This document shows, piece by piece, positions 38,901-50,523 of a stretch of DNA of 64,000 nucleotides. The stretch lies in contig NC_134991.1 of assembly GCF_050947335.1 (NCBI RefSeq), positions 7,874,001-7,938,000 of the forward strand, written 5' to 3'. Positions within the stretch are counted from its first letter, which is position 1. Each line of letters opens with the position of its first letter. The translations under genes were made by a program, and so were the position numbers. The notes beneath the pieces were generated by a model. It was not told the DNA's origin and did not search any database. It worked only from the letters and a program-made list of their open reading frames with translations. The DNA comes from Megachile rotundata (Eukaryota > Arthropoda > Insecta > Hymenoptera > Megachilidae).

Positions 38901-39608
38901 TTTTAAGCAGCGTTCTGCATATAATTATGCATTGTGCATTTTTGCGAGCTTAGCCGGTAGCATATCTAATCATAGGTGTCCATACTCAAAGACTTAAGCG
39001 ATTTAAAGAAAAATTACTAAATATACATGTTGATTATCATGTGGGTTATCGATGATTAATGACGTGAACAAAATACTGAACAGTTGGAAAAAATTCTAAA
39101 GCAAACTTTATAAAGCACTTAATTAATCAAATTTGCTTTACTTAATACATAAAGTTGATAAAATCTTCAATTATACAATTTCTTAGTAATACAGATTTTT
39201 GTTAGTTTAATTTGATCATACAAAACTTGATAAAATCTTCAATTAATTATACAATTTTTTGATAGCACATTAATTCAAGTTTTTCTGAAAATAAAGAATT
39301 AAAAAATAAAGAATAGTTTCAGAATAAAGAATGGCTTTGTTTACGTTCCATTTCTTTACTTCATCTTCAACCTGCCTGAATCTACCTTTTAAATTATAAA
39401 TCAAATACGAAGCAGGAAAATAAAAAATACCTCTGCCCTGCGCAGTTAAATGGTCGACACAAAAAATACGGAATAACTGATGAAGGTGCATAAAGAAGTA
39501 AATTCGATATCAGAATGCTACTCACGTCAGAATAAAAACGGAAGGCAACGAAACAAACAATATAATCGGAAGATAGTGTAGGTTGACTAGGTAATCCCCT
39601 TTGTCCAT
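35766..39608 (-). CDS. DRAM-family autophagy modulator-like protein, copy 1 (5 exons)
   Basis: Coding exons in order are 39608-39526, 38221-38100, 37916-37690, 36159-36021 and 35938-35766. They join in phase with GT/AG borders to give about 247 residues, close to the usual 240-270 of the family. The start is the ATG at 39608, which opens MDKGDYLVNLHYLP and then a hydrophobic segment. Family signatures are FPYISD (42-47), PES (53-55), GLSIVANFQE (110-119), an HFIGA histidine (126-130), and a DGGW motif in the last exon. Roughly six membrane segments can be read. In other animals DRAM proteins sit in lysosomal membranes and promote autophagy; that role here is inferred from the family. The last exon either reads through to a TGA at 35766 after VDGSFL or is spliced at AAG/GTAGAT to an unidentified short exon. 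Intron 3 holds a GCGTG 15-mer array. Confidence 0.88.
36021..36159 (-). CDS. DRAM-like copy 1, exon 4 (139 bp)
   Basis: Acceptor CTGTTTTCAG, donor AAGG/GTTGGT. It encodes VCTFYLHP and membrane segment 5 (FCTVCFIITIITGPLAYAAY). Confidence 0.85.
36490..37630. repeat. GCGTGGCAATATAAC 15-mer array inside DRAM copy 1 intron 3
   Basis: The 15-bp units match the kind seen at 11.8-12.9 kb (GCGTG plus an AT-rich decamer). The marker CCCGCAGTGATKCAATTCR sits at 36855, 36975 and 37095, exactly 120 bp (8 x 15) apart, with further variants at 36735 and 37350. Long open frames on both strands here are produced by the period. Confidence 0.95.
37690..37916 (-). CDS. DRAM-like copy 1, exon 3 (227 bp)
   Basis: Acceptor CTGTTTCAG, donor ACACAG/GTAGGA. 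It encodes segments 2 to 4, including GLSIVANFQE and IVHFIGAFLCFGFSTAYFW. Confidence 0.9.
38100..38221 (-). CDS. DRAM-like copy 1, exon 2 (122 bp)
   Basis: Acceptor TTTTCCAG before 38221, donor CTCA/GTGAGTA. It encodes YIIAVVLGHVEAGFPYISD and the PESCIFAQF segment, the most conserved luminal part of the family. Confidence 0.9.
38222..39525 (-). other. intron 1 of DRAM copy 1
   Basis: AT-rich unique sequence with no embedded gene or array recognised. Confidence 0.6.
39526..39608 (-). CDS. DRAM-like copy 1, exon 1
   Basis: ATG at 39608. It encodes the cytosolic N-terminus and most of membrane segment 1 (LPIILFVSLPSVFILT). The donor is GAC/GTGAGT, leaving phase 2. Confidence 0.85.
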
Positions 39609-40730
39609 GTTTCGGCTGTGCGTATTTGGTTACGTTTAGCTTTCCCGCCGGAACCGATGACGTCACACGACGACGTCCGGGAACGACGTCGCTATCGAGG
39701 AGACGTCCGCGTCGATGCACGCGTCGACGAGCCACGAACACTCATGCTCGTCTCTTTCTCTCGTTTCCCAAACCTTTTATTCCCCTGGGAATCAATCGCT
39801 GCAACGCGTACGAGCGCACTGCGGCTCTACTCTCATCCGACCTCTCTTCTACACACCTTCGAACAGAAAACACATTGTCACGTGGCGAGGACGTACCTCT
39901 ATTGTCACGGGCTAACTGTAATTACTATTGCACTCCCACCGAGAGAAAGTACGCCTTTTATCTCGTGACCACTTAATCTTATCTCCCTTGCGAAAGCTCG
40001 CAAGAATGTTTCTCGAATACCTTGTAATGCCGTAATCGAGCCAGGTCCACGAACTCGCGCCAGAAATGTATGCAATACTGTAATCCACGATGATTCACTG
40101 AATTCGTCGACGATCGACGCGTGCGAGTTCTCACGCGGGCGTTGTCTAGAGGGATGGGTCCCTTGGCACGCGAGCTTCGACAAACCCGGTTGTCGAAAGC
40201 ACTAAAATTCGGAACAAGATCTGCCTGTACCTTCGTAATTTCCACACTGACGTACACGTACGGTCACGTTACACCGAAACTGCAAACTCTCTCCGAAAGG
40301 GGTTGCACACAGTTGAAGGTCTTCCGGAGCGAACAACACCCTGTTTGTTTTAGAATGACAGCACCCAGAATGTAATTAATTGTCGACGTTGTTTCCGGTG
40401 ATTCGTTGCTTTTTATCGCAAGCTTCGGGGTTTTTATCGAAGAGGCCAGGGTGAAGACAGTGGAAATTGCAGAGGTTATGGCCGACAGTGCGCGATCGAT
40501 GGGCCAACGAGAACGGCGCTCTCGGCAGCTGCGCCACGAGACTGACGCCGACGTCGTCGCTAACCGACGTTCACCAAGGAACGTACGTCGCGACGCTGCT
40601 CGTGTCACGATACGTGCGTACGATACGCTTATCGACGCTGCCGCACCTGACAGCTTCGATGCAGGGGTTTGAAAAATTCGCTGGCAAACGAAAGTAGCGC
40701 TCGCACAGGTACTGCGACCTATATTCAATT
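39609..40730 (-). promoter_or_regulatory. GC- and CpG-rich block upstream of DRAM copy 1
   Basis: This block directly precedes the ATG of the copy 1 gene and is clearly richer in G+C and CpG than anything nearby, for example CGACGACGTCCGGGAACG. Open frames run on both strands, as expected for GC-rich DNA. A promoter and 5' untranslated region is the likely reading; no core element was pinpointed. Confidence 0.45.
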
Positions 40731-42434
40731 CGGTAAATCAGGGTTTTCTGAGCTGAATGTGCAGCAGGAGAGTGGATGTTTGGTAAAAGTATATTAGGGT
40801 GTTACGCAGATAGAGACAATGTCCGTCACCAATTCCTAGATTTTCATATTTGTACATTTTCAAATTTCAAGATATCCAAATATGTCTTTAAATTTCTAGG
40901 TTCTTTTCCAAATTCTTATTTTTCGAAATTCTTAACTTCCCAAATTGCTAGATTTCCATATTCATTTGTATCCAAATCTCAAGATTTCCAAACACTTACG
41001 TCCCTAAATTCCTTAGCCCTCAAATTTCTAAATTTTCCTTCAAATCCATATTTTCTCTAAATCTCCAAATCTCAGTAAATTTTGTAACTTCTAAACTTCC
41101 ATATCTCCAAATTACTACATCTTAAAATTCCTAAATTCCTACATCCCAAATCCTAAAGTTTCCAAGTTCAAAATCCAACCAAATATCCCTAAGAGTTAGA
41201 GTAGCGAGTCATTCCCTTTTTTGGTTCCCTAGGGAAGATTTGCAGTTGACTGTACCTTATCAAAAATACCGCATCTGAACTGGTTGCAAGATAATAACAC
41301 GCTGCAACATCTGCAATGGACTTCCACGAAGGTGTTCATCTGCGGATTATTCTTATTTTTTAGCTGCAATAATTTTATGCAATGTAAAATGAATTGCAGC
41401 GCCAGTTCTTGGACACGTTTGCCAAGCGTGACTGAACAACGGGCTTCGTTTCTCGATAAACTTGAAGCACGTTTCGTTTTATTTTGTTGGCTGCGGACTT
41501 CTTCAAGGACCATTCGAATTTGGTTAAAGACGGCGTTGTTAATTGACATTTGCCAACGTTGGTATCGTTTTAATCGTTCTGAACGGGGAATGGCTTCAGG
41601 GTATTCTTTAGATGAGAGTTTTGAGATCAGGGAGTGATAGGACACGTTTGTAGAAGTTATTCAGGTACATTCCTGTTCATAAATTATTTGATAACTTTTG
41701 TTTGATTGAATTATGTGGAGTATTTAGAATTAAGGAGTTCCAGTAATTAGGAGTTGGGAGACTCGAAAAATGTGGATTGATTTTAATCGAGGATTGGTTC
41801 TCACATTTTCAAATTTTCTATATTTCAAAATTGTCAAACTTTTGCGGGTCAAAATCTCCAAATTCTCAAATTTCTAAATTCTCAGTTCATCAAATTATCA
41901 AATTACAAAATCCCTTAACCTTCAAATTTCCAAATTTTGAATTTTTTAAATTGTCAAACAATCAAATCCCTAAACCCTCAAATTTTTATAATCTGCAATA
42001 CCCATGTTCTGTGTTCAAAAATCCCCAAATCGAATGTGTTGGAAAAATGAAATAAACAATATGTACAATCGATTCCAATAATCTCTTAAAGAAATATAAT
42101 TTATCATAAATCTTAGTTTTGATGTAGCTTAATAGATTCATCATTCCTGGGCCTGTAAATCTAATTTGTGGGTTATTTTGATTCCTGGTTCCTTATCCAA
42201 GTATATGAGCTGAAATCAGAAAATACAGATATGTCTGAAATTTCAACCAATAATTTCTCCGGTCAAATTCAACTTGTACTTCTAGTTTATGAAACAAAAT
42301 AAAAACTGCTGTTAATTTAAGAAATACAGAAAGCTTGAACTCCGTCCAATTAATTTTATAAATAAAGTTATAAGCACAAAGAAAAATGCAGCTTCAAATT
42401 GCATTTCAATTTGTACTCTTAATTAAAAATTTTC
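40731..42434. other. spacer between the two DRAM genes
   Basis: 40840-41180 and 41800-42010 are degenerate C-rich CCAAATTTCTAAATT tracts. A minus-strand open frame at 41229-41645 (138 codons) lies between them in non-repetitive sequence, but I see no domain, signal or splice support. Confidence 0.4.
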
Positions 42435-42640
42435 TTAAACATAAATATTGTAAATAACCAGAGTTACAAAAAAAATGTATACCGTGACCACAGGATCCTC
42501 GAAATTAATTAATCGAAACTCAGGAACAAACGTGAGAAGAAAAGCACAGTATACAATCGCTAAAACCCATTCGGAAACTGCGCTAGTAACGTGCCAACCC
42601 CAGCCACCGTCCGTTGGCAGCCATTTTTTGTAGTCGTTGC
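42435..42640 (-). CDS. DRAM-like copy 2, last exon
   Basis: Acceptor GATTTGCAG. It encodes NDYKKWLPTDGGWGWHVTS and segment 6 (VLAIVYCAFLLTFVPEF). After the 50 codons shared with copy 1 it continues through 17 mostly hydrophobic residues to TAA, if unspliced. Confidence 0.8.
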
Positions 42641-44689
42641 CTGCAAATCGTCGTCATCAAATAACCGGTGTCCGTGCATCTGGACTTCAAACAAGAAAAT
42701 GAGAAACTGTTACCTTGAAATTGCAGCATTGAAATGTAGCCAGGCACGATCGTGATAATTGTTAAAATTAAGGTTAAAATTGATAGGCTTACACGAACGT
42801 ACACGACAATTCTGCCGTTCACTGCCGGCACCATTTTGTGACTTATGTATGTCTGGAGAAATGAAATAATTATAATTTGAGAGGACGTACACAGGACGCA
42901 TAGGACGTATAATATCTTAGAATTTCTTAATTCTTAGTTGGGAAGTTTGTAGCTAATTTAAGCTATTTTAATCTAAATTTAATTGCAGACTTCTTGCACT
43001 TTTATTTGGAGGTTGAACTGTTCTTTCAGGTATTGATTTTTAATATCTGTTATATTAATTTTTTGAGACAGATTGAAGAAAAGAAAAATAACATTTGATG
43101 CAATGATCTAATCATGAAAGAAAGAAATGTAGATGTGTCCAAAATTGAAATCTCTGTGTCTCAATGTACTAATTGTTTTCCAAATGTCCAACCTAAAATT
43201 TACGGTGTCATGTTCAAAGATTAATTTGACGTTACTTGAAGACAGAAGTAAAAAGTTCCAGCAGTAAAGCAGGTCATAGCTCCGATCATGTGAGCCGCGA
43301 CAACCCGAGCTTCTTGAAAATTGGCCAGAATATCGAGTCCGAAACAAGCTAGGGCACCACACCAGGCCGCCACAACAACGATTTTCTTGCTAACGAGATT
43401 TTTGCCCCTTTCCAATCGCCATTGAGAAACTTGTCGGTGTCTGATATACACGCAACAGGCGACTGAAATGCACAAATTATAGCGTTCTCCGTCGTTACGA
43501 TAGAAATGGCCATAGTCGATGAGTTAACTGTAGCGAAAACTTAGTGAAATTTACGGAGCAACGCTGCTATATTCAGAAATTGAGCGAATATACATGATTC
43601 CGGTGACAGGGTGCCTGTTTCCGATATGTAGGGGAATCCTGGTAGCACATGGTCCCAATGCACCGATATGGTGTACCTGAAATATTCGTTTTCAAACTGT
43701 ATCGTTTATTCTGATATTTTAATATTATTTTTTAATATTCACCTTTTTTAAATTAAAATTTCTGATTATCGATATATATCATATATAGTAATACTTTTAG
43801 ATAAATAACAAATAATGACATTACGTGTTTTCATATTTTATCACGTTTCACTATTTAATGATTAGTGACATTGATTAATTTTTTAAACGATGAACAATGT
43901 TTCGTCTAAGTACAAATAATTAATAACAAATTCTACAAAGAATCTTTTAAAGACATACAATCTCAATTAACAACAGAATTTCTGAAAGAAAAGTTATAAA
44001 AAATGCAGTGAATTCAATGCTGCATCCACTATGGAGGCAGCCATATTTACAGAACAATATTCCTCGCGAAGTGTATACAACAAAGTGTAATGAATCGAAC
44101 TGATCACGATGTACATTGCAGTGTCGGAAATAAAACGCATGACTGTTGTTTCCAATACTGCGACCTTGATCGACTATAAACCAGCTGGTGAACATCGATG
44201 TCGATGTTCCGATTACGGTTTCATTTTCATCGCATCGTGAAACAGTGGTCATTGTTTCGGTAAATGCTTCCAGTTATTTATCAAACCAATTAATCGACAT
44301 CGTTCGAATTTTGATGAAAATTTAATCAACTAAAAGGTGACGTGTGTCATTTATATTCGAGCTGTAACATTTAATCAATCTCTAATTATTGCTGAATAAT
44401 CAAGTTAATTTGAGTAAAGTATTTAGTCAAAATTGTGATATACAATATGTATGTATGCACATACTGAAACAGCTGAACCATAGTGTGAAATAATAATAAA
44501 TTATGAAGGTAAACGTTGAAAATCTGCAGTATGAGATGTATCGCACACGAAGTTAACCACGAATGATGTTACGAGTCCAAGTTTTATTTGAAATCCATCT
44601 ACGTATGAACGGACTTACGTAATCAAAAATGTCACCGGGATCAGAATAAATAGGCTCAGTGGTAGGACATGCAACTTTCCATAGGGCAT
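42435..44689 (-). CDS. DRAM-family autophagy modulator-like protein, copy 2 (5 exons)
   Basis: Coding exons are 44689-44619, 43676-43555, 43462-43236, 42852-42714 and 42640-42435, joining in phase to about 254 residues. The start ATG opens MPYGKLHVLPLSLFILIP, a short N-terminus plus membrane segment 1, with a consensus GTAAGT donor. Signatures are FPYISE (38-43), PES (49-51), GLDILANFQE (106-115), AAHMIGA (120-126), and DGGWGWH in the last exon. Internal exons have exactly the lengths of copy 1 (122, 227, 139 bp) and the same phases, so the two genes are tandem duplicates, though the proteins have diverged considerably. The 3' end is uncertain: reading through gives TAA at 42435 after a hydrophobic tail, while a donor at ACG/GTATAC could splice to a small further exon. 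A lysosomal membrane role in autophagy is inferred from the family. Confidence 0.87.
42714..42852 (-). CDS. DRAM-like copy 2, exon 4 (139 bp)
   Basis: Acceptor TTTCTCCAG, donor TTCAAG/GTAACA. It encodes TYISHKMVP and membrane segment 5 (LSILTLILTIITIVPGYI). Confidence 0.85.
43236..43462 (-). CDS. DRAM-like copy 2, exon 3 (227 bp)
   Basis: Acceptor CATTTCAG, donor CTTCAA/GTAACG. It encodes CVYIRHRQ, a charged loop, GLDILANFQE and HMIGAMTCFTAGTFYFCLQ. Confidence 0.9.
43555..43676 (-). CDS. DRAM-like copy 2, exon 2 (122 bp)
   Basis: Acceptor ATTTCAG, donor GCTCC/GTAAAT. It encodes HVLPGFPYISETGTLSPES and the following IFAQFLNIAALL segment. Confidence 0.9.
44619..44689 (-). CDS. DRAM-like copy 2, exon 1
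   Basis: ATG at 44689. It encodes HVLPLSLFILIPVTFLIT, and the donor GATTAC/GTAAGT leaves phase 2 as in copy 1. It is too short to show up as a long open frame in its own right. Confidence 0.8.
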
Positions 44690-45960
44690 CCTCCACTCGT
44701 ATATTTCGGAGTGCTGAAACAAGCGTTTCCCTTATCACAAGTTATTATCGCGTTGTCGACTAAGCTTCCATTGTTGGTTACAGTTCGCAGTATTTTACGG
44801 ACAAAGCGAAATGGAAGAAGGATTAAATTATATTCAAAGTTAGATAACTGGAGAAGCTTTATACCGAAGGAATGTCGCGTTGCACATTGATAGACATCTC
44901 AATTTGCTTACTGCGACTTTTGATATTACTTTAAGAATATGTAATCAGTCACACCGTAATAAGTTTCGGATATTAATCGAATTTTTAATTATTCGGGGCT
45001 TTAATAATTATTTGGACTATTTTACTGATTTGTGACTGATTCTACAATGAATTTCAGATATGTTAAATAATGGAACTTTCTATTACAGCAATAATAATTT
45101 GAATGAAGCAAATTTTAGTACATGACAATACAGTCTAAATATTTATTTATTCAGAGTATGTAACATACATAAAAGTATTCTTAAATGTAAAAAGTATGCA
45201 GTCCTATGTCATCAAGCTTTCAAAACCACTACTTTAAATTAAACCTACCAATTTAATAAAGTAGTAAATCGTTAACCTAATGTGCCCAAAAAAATCCACA
45301 GAAAATCAAATAAAATTGCAACAAAAATAAAAAGAAGATTGCAGACAGTAAATAATAAAGCAGACAAATATCCTCAACCTTGTCGAACAAACAGAAGAAA
45401 TTAATTTATGAGTCTCTGTTCTGGAACAGTCCAAGGTTATTCCAAGAAGCAACGAACGATCAAAAGCCCGGTGTTCCACGAACGTAAATCATCTTGGTTG
45501 TTAGCCTTTTCAAAGAAACCTGACATCTTACCTGGAGGATTCGATCGGATGACTGCAATCGTTTTTTTATCAAATAACGTGATAGAGGCTACACCAGGGG
45601 GGCACTTCTTCATGGGGCGTCTTCAAGCAACTGTCGGTCAGAGCTCTTAACATACTTGTTGTCCTACGTAATATGTCGATCACTGATTAACGCGCACAAT
45701 CGTGCCGCCTGGTAATTAACGAACTATCTGATTGCGTTCTGAAAGGGGTTTATTTCTTTAGGGTATGAAGGGAGATTTTTTGTTTTAATTTGGTGATAAT
45801 GATTGGTGGCATTGGTGATATGTTACGAATATGTTACTGTAAATGGGGAACGTATGTGAATTAGTGGATTTTGGAATTTCGAGATTTGTGGACTGCTGTA
45901 TTTTGGGATTTGTAGATTTCTGGATTTTTCGAGTTCTAAATTTAAAGATTCTAAAATTGC
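44690..45960. other. 5' flank of DRAM copy 2; no supported gene
   Basis: Unique AT-rich sequence. It should contain the copy 2 promoter, but I see no CpG-rich block like the one before copy 1. An open frame at 45408-45650 has no recognisable domain. Confidence 0.4.
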
Positions 45961-46450
45961 AAAATTCCCGAATTCTTAGATTACTGAATTACTAGATTAC
46001 TAGATTACTAGATTACTAGATTACTAGATTACTAGATTAGTAGGTTACTAGATTACTAGATTACTAGATTACTAGATTACTAGATTACTAGATTACTAGA
46101 TTACTAGATTACTAGAGTAATAGATTACTAGATTACTAGAGTAATAGATTACTAGATTAGTAGATTACTAGATTACTAGATTAGTAGATTACTAGATTAC
46201 TAGATTATTAGATTATTAGATTACTAGATTACTAGATTACTAGATTACTAGATTACTAGATTACTAGATTACTAGATTACTAGAGTAATAGATTACTAGA
46301 TTACTAGAGTAATAGATTACTAGATTAGTAGATTACTAGATTACTAAATTACTAGATTACTAGATTACTAGATTACTTGATTACTTGATTACTTGATTAC
46401 TTGATTACTTGATTACTTGATTACTAGATTACTAGATTACTGCATTACTA
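45961..46450. repeat. 8-bp satellite (ATTACTAG)n
   Basis: About 60 copies of ATTACTAG with AGAGTAATAG, ATTAGTAG and ATTACTTG variants. The variant pattern beginning GAGTAATAG at 46115 is repeated from 46283, 168 bp (21 x 8) later, showing a higher-order duplication. A C-rich CCAAAATTCC tract follows to about 46730. Confidence 0.95.
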
Positions 46451-46735
46451 GATTTCCGAATTTCTAGACACTTAAATTCCTAGGTTCCAAAATTCCCAAA
46501 TTCCAGAAATTTAAAAAATTCCAAAACTTAAAAAATTCTGTAATTCCAAAATCCCAAATTCCAAAATGCCAAAATGCCAAAATGCCTGAATTCCAGAATT
46601 CCAGAATTTCAGAATTCCAGAATTCCAAAATTGCGAAATTCAAAAATTCAAAAAAATTCCAGAAATTCAAAAAATTCCAAACTTCCAAACCCCCAAAATT
46701 CTAAAATTCCCGAATTCCAAAAATTCCAAATAAAA
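46451..46735. repeat. degenerate AATTCCAGAATTCC tract
   Basis: C-rich on the + strand with AATTCCAGAATTCCAGAATT and AAAATGCC words, period about 8-10 bp. It resembles the complement of the G-rich AATTTGGG tracts. Confidence 0.7.
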
Positions 46736-48160
46736 TTATCTCAAAACTTCCACATCCCTATACATATAAAAAAGTCCTTAAAAATTGCAATTCTCTACAT
46801 TTGAGTAAACTTGTCAATACGTATCTGACGTTTCGCAATACTACACGATATCAAAATGATCCACTCGAACGTTACAGCATTCGGAACGTAAATTATTCAT
46901 TTTATCGTCGATCGTATTTTGGGATTTCAATTACGAATATGTTTGTTGAACATGAGAACTTATGGTCGGCCAGAGAACAGTATCCGCTCAAATGCAAATC
47001 GCAGAATTGGAGAACGTGTGGTTTACGCCTGCGGTACAAATAGATCGCGACCAAAGCAAATTAGAATTTATCGATAAAGTGTTACTGGTGTACAACGAAC
47101 CGCGTTCGATAATTCTCGCATACCAACGCGCGTAACAAACGTTCGACCACCAGTTACCAAGAATTCGTAATTAACGTCGAATTATCGGTACGTACATGTA
47201 TCGATGGCGTAATGGAACATTCGGTAAATCTATGTTTTGTTCTAGTAACAGTTTTAACACAACGTTATTCTAGTAACAGTTCTAACACAACGTTGTTCGT
47301 TACTGGAGAAGTGAAAAAGAGGTAGAAACAACGAGCTGGTTGGTAAAATCACATTTTTGTATTAACAACGTTACAATATTACAATATAGGCAGTTTTGTT
47401 CGGTGTTGCTGTGTTGTACAATAATAAACGGTAGTTCGCAACTTATTGTTCTTTGCGTTGTATATGCAACACGATCGACTAGCAGCTTTACGTTATCGCT
47501 AACAGTAACGATAATACGAATACCATGATATAAAAATGCTCAACAAAATCACTGTCGCTGAATTTTTCTTGTCCTATTTTTATATTTAATCGAAGAAAGA
47601 TTTTTTATCCAATCGCATCGAATATTTTCGAGTATAAAACCGAAGTTATGATCAGTTGATAGCATCTTAAATAATCTATCTCGGAGTACACGCTTATTAT
47701 CGCGTACATGAGTATGTGTGTATATATACGTGTCCGTGCGTGTATGTACATGACATGCGTATGGTATAATCCTAATATAAATAGTTTGATAAATAAATAG
47801 TATCGTAATCTCTTTGCGTTTTGTACCGTTCGCGACTCGCTCGATCACAAAAAGAGAAACGATTGCTCGACGAAAAATTCTCAAAATGTCTCGAACGACG
47901 GTACAAAGATATACTCTCGTTTTTGACTACGCACAGTTTCTATCGTTACAGTATCGTTTGCTTAATCGCTGCGTACGAGTTTTTGGACTAGTTTCAATAC
48001 CTTTAGCTAGCATTGCCTACGTGGAAGCATCGGCCCATAAACAAATCCCGTTCGGAGAAGACTAGCTATCGACATGAATTAAACGATCCTGTTTTTTAAA
48101 TTATTACTAGACAAATTTGGAGATTTTTTGGTTACTGTAATCACTAGTGTATGTTTTTAG
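46736..48160. other. no supported gene
   Basis: Unique sequence with CpG-richer patches near 46840-47200 and 47820-48060. Open frame 47814-48065 on the + strand has no recognisable domain. Confidence 0.35.
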
Positions 48161-49080
48161 GAAGGAAAATTTTTGAATGGGGGATTAGGGTATTTGGGAA
48201 TTTAGTTATTTGGGGATTTGAGGATTGGAGATTTGAGAATTTGGAAATTTTGGAAAATAGGCATCTAAAGATTTTGAGATTTGGATGTTTGGGAATTTGG
48301 GGATTTAAGAATTTTGGAAAATAGGAATCTAGGGATTTTGAGATTTGGATGTTTGAAAATTTGGGGATTTTGGAATTATGGAATTTTGGAATATAGGAAA
48401 CTAGGGATTTTGGAATTTGGAAGTTTGAGAATTTAGGGATTTTGGAATTTTGAAATTTTGGAATATAGGAATCTAGGGATTTTGGGATTTGGAAGTTTGA
48501 GAATTTGGGGATTTAAGAATTTTGGAAAATAGGAATCTAGGGACTTTGAGATTTGGAAGTTTGAGAATTTGGGGGTTTAGGAATTTTGGAAAATAGGAAT
48601 CTAGGGACTTTGAGATTTGGAAGTTTGAGAATTTGGGGATTTAAGAATTTTGGGAAATAAGGACCTAGGGACTTTGAAATTTGGAAGTTTGAGAATTTGG
48701 GGGTTTAGGAATTTTGGAATGCAGGAATTTAGGGATTTTGAGATTTGGAAATTTGAGAATTTGGGGATTTAGGAATTTTGGAAAATAAGAATCGAGGAAT
48801 TTTTAGATTTGGAAGTTTGGGAATTCGGGAATTTGAAGATTTGGAGATTTCAGATTTGGGGGATTTAGGTATTTTGGAATGTAGGAATCTAGGGATTTTG
48901 AATTTGAAAATGTGAGATTTTTGGGATTTAGGGATTTGGAATTTAGGAATTATGAAATATAGAAATCTGGAGATTTTGGGATTTGGCAGTTTCACAATTT
49001 ATGAATTTAGGAATTATGAAATATAGGAATTTGCTAGTTTGTGAATTTTGGAATTCTGAAAATTAAATATTTTTTAACAT
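48161..49080. repeat. G-rich tract with ~64-bp higher-order unit
   Basis: The block TTTGGAAGTTTGAGAATTTG, then GGAATTTTGGAAAATAGGAA, then TCTAGGGACTTTGAG recurs about every 64 bp between 48480 and 48740, with weaker copies on both sides. Confidence 0.8.
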
Positions 49081-49794
49081 TAAAAAATATCAAAAAACAA
49101 TATTGAAACTTTCATGTTTCACTCTTAAAATATGAAAATTTGAAAAATTACGAACTCCACATTCCAAAACTTCAAATTTGGAAATATACCAACCAATTCC
49201 AAGATTAAAAACAAAATTTGCACATAATCCTACTAACTTTCTCTCTTCCCAATTTTTTCAATAATTAATCAGAGCCATAGCACGAGTAACCATTATTCAG
49301 AATGCAATCATCATCCTACAGTCATATAGAATTGTCAATTTCATTTTATAAAATTGTCAATTATAAATTGTGTTCAATTTCCTAATAAAATGAATACAAA
49401 TCTAGGATCGTTTAATTCGTGCATCTACGCGTGGCAGTGAACTAGCACGAAGCTTAAACAAATACGTCGACGCGAGTCGAGGTTATCTCCATTGTGGACG
49501 GAACGTTTCCGTGGTTCCTCTCGTCGAAAGCCGACGTTATTGTCCTTAATTGCACCGCGAGCAATTGCACCGCTGCTTCAAACCAGCAGCGTGTCACTGT
49601 TCGCTAAAACTATAGTTAATACGATTCTTAATTTTACGTACTTATTTTTAATCAAAACAGAGGAACAAACCAGACAAACGATCGAAGGCAGCGCGATAGT
49701 TGGAACTTAATTAGTCCCTTAGATTCTTTCATTCTCTTTAATTTAAATTTGGGATTCAAGTTTTAGTTACTATTGTTATATGTGGTATAATTAG
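49081..49794. other. no supported gene
   Basis: Unique sequence. A CpG-richer patch at 49400-49600 has an open frame on the + strand without recognisable domain. Confidence 0.35.
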
Positions 49795-50230
49795 TTGGGA
49801 GTTTGGGGAATTTGGGGATTTGAGAATTTGGAAATTTGAGGATTTGATCATTTGGAAATTTTAGGATTTGAGGATTTGAGAATTTGGGGATTTGGGGATT
49901 TGGGGATTTGGGGATTTGGGGATTTGGGGATTTGGGGATTTGAATATTTGATAATTTACGAGTTGAATGATTTGTTAATTTGGAAATTTAGGGATCTAGA
50001 GATTCATAGACTGTTGGCAATTTAGATTTTTAAGAATCTGAGACTTCGGAGATTAATAGATTTGAAGATTTGAGGATTTTAAGAGTTAGAAGTTTAATGT
50101 TTCAAGGATTTGAGAATTCAAAGATCGATAGATTTGAAGATTCGACGACTTGAAAACTTAAGCAGACTTGGGTATTTAAGAATCTGGAACTTTAAGAATT
50201 TGGGGATTTAAAATTTATGTATATGAAAGA
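49795..50230. repeat. GGATTTG tract with perfect (GGGGATTT)7 core
   Basis: Seven GGGG runs spaced exactly 8 bp apart (49886-49937) lie inside degenerate GATTTGAGGATTTG sequence. The core meets the usual G-quadruplex pattern, with four-base ATTT loops. Confidence 0.85.
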
Positions 50231-50523
50231 GAATTCAAGAATTAGAAAATGTGTAGATCAAGTTTTACACCATTCAGTTTTGTACTATTGCAATCATTCC
50301 AAAATTCCGAACACTCCAAATGTACACAATACAATTACAAGATAATTACCAAACTTCGACTGTAAATTTTGCGAAATTAAAATATAAGAAAGATCACATC
50401 TCGTATATACACAGTCGGTGCAGAAAGAAAGGCGCGCTGATAGCACAATCTCAGAGTGTCTTTCCTTCTGAGTTCGCACCAAATTGCACCATAACGAATC
50501 GTTATGCAAAAGGGTCCATCGAG

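Noticed and set aside
40121..40728. Overlapping frames on both strands (up to 154 codons)
   Set aside because: Expected in a GC-rich promoter-like block where stop codons are rare; no domains.
41229..41645. 138-codon minus-strand open frame between the two DRAM genes
   Set aside because: It lies in non-repetitive DNA but shows no domain, signal peptide or splice borders. The evidence is not enough to call a gene.
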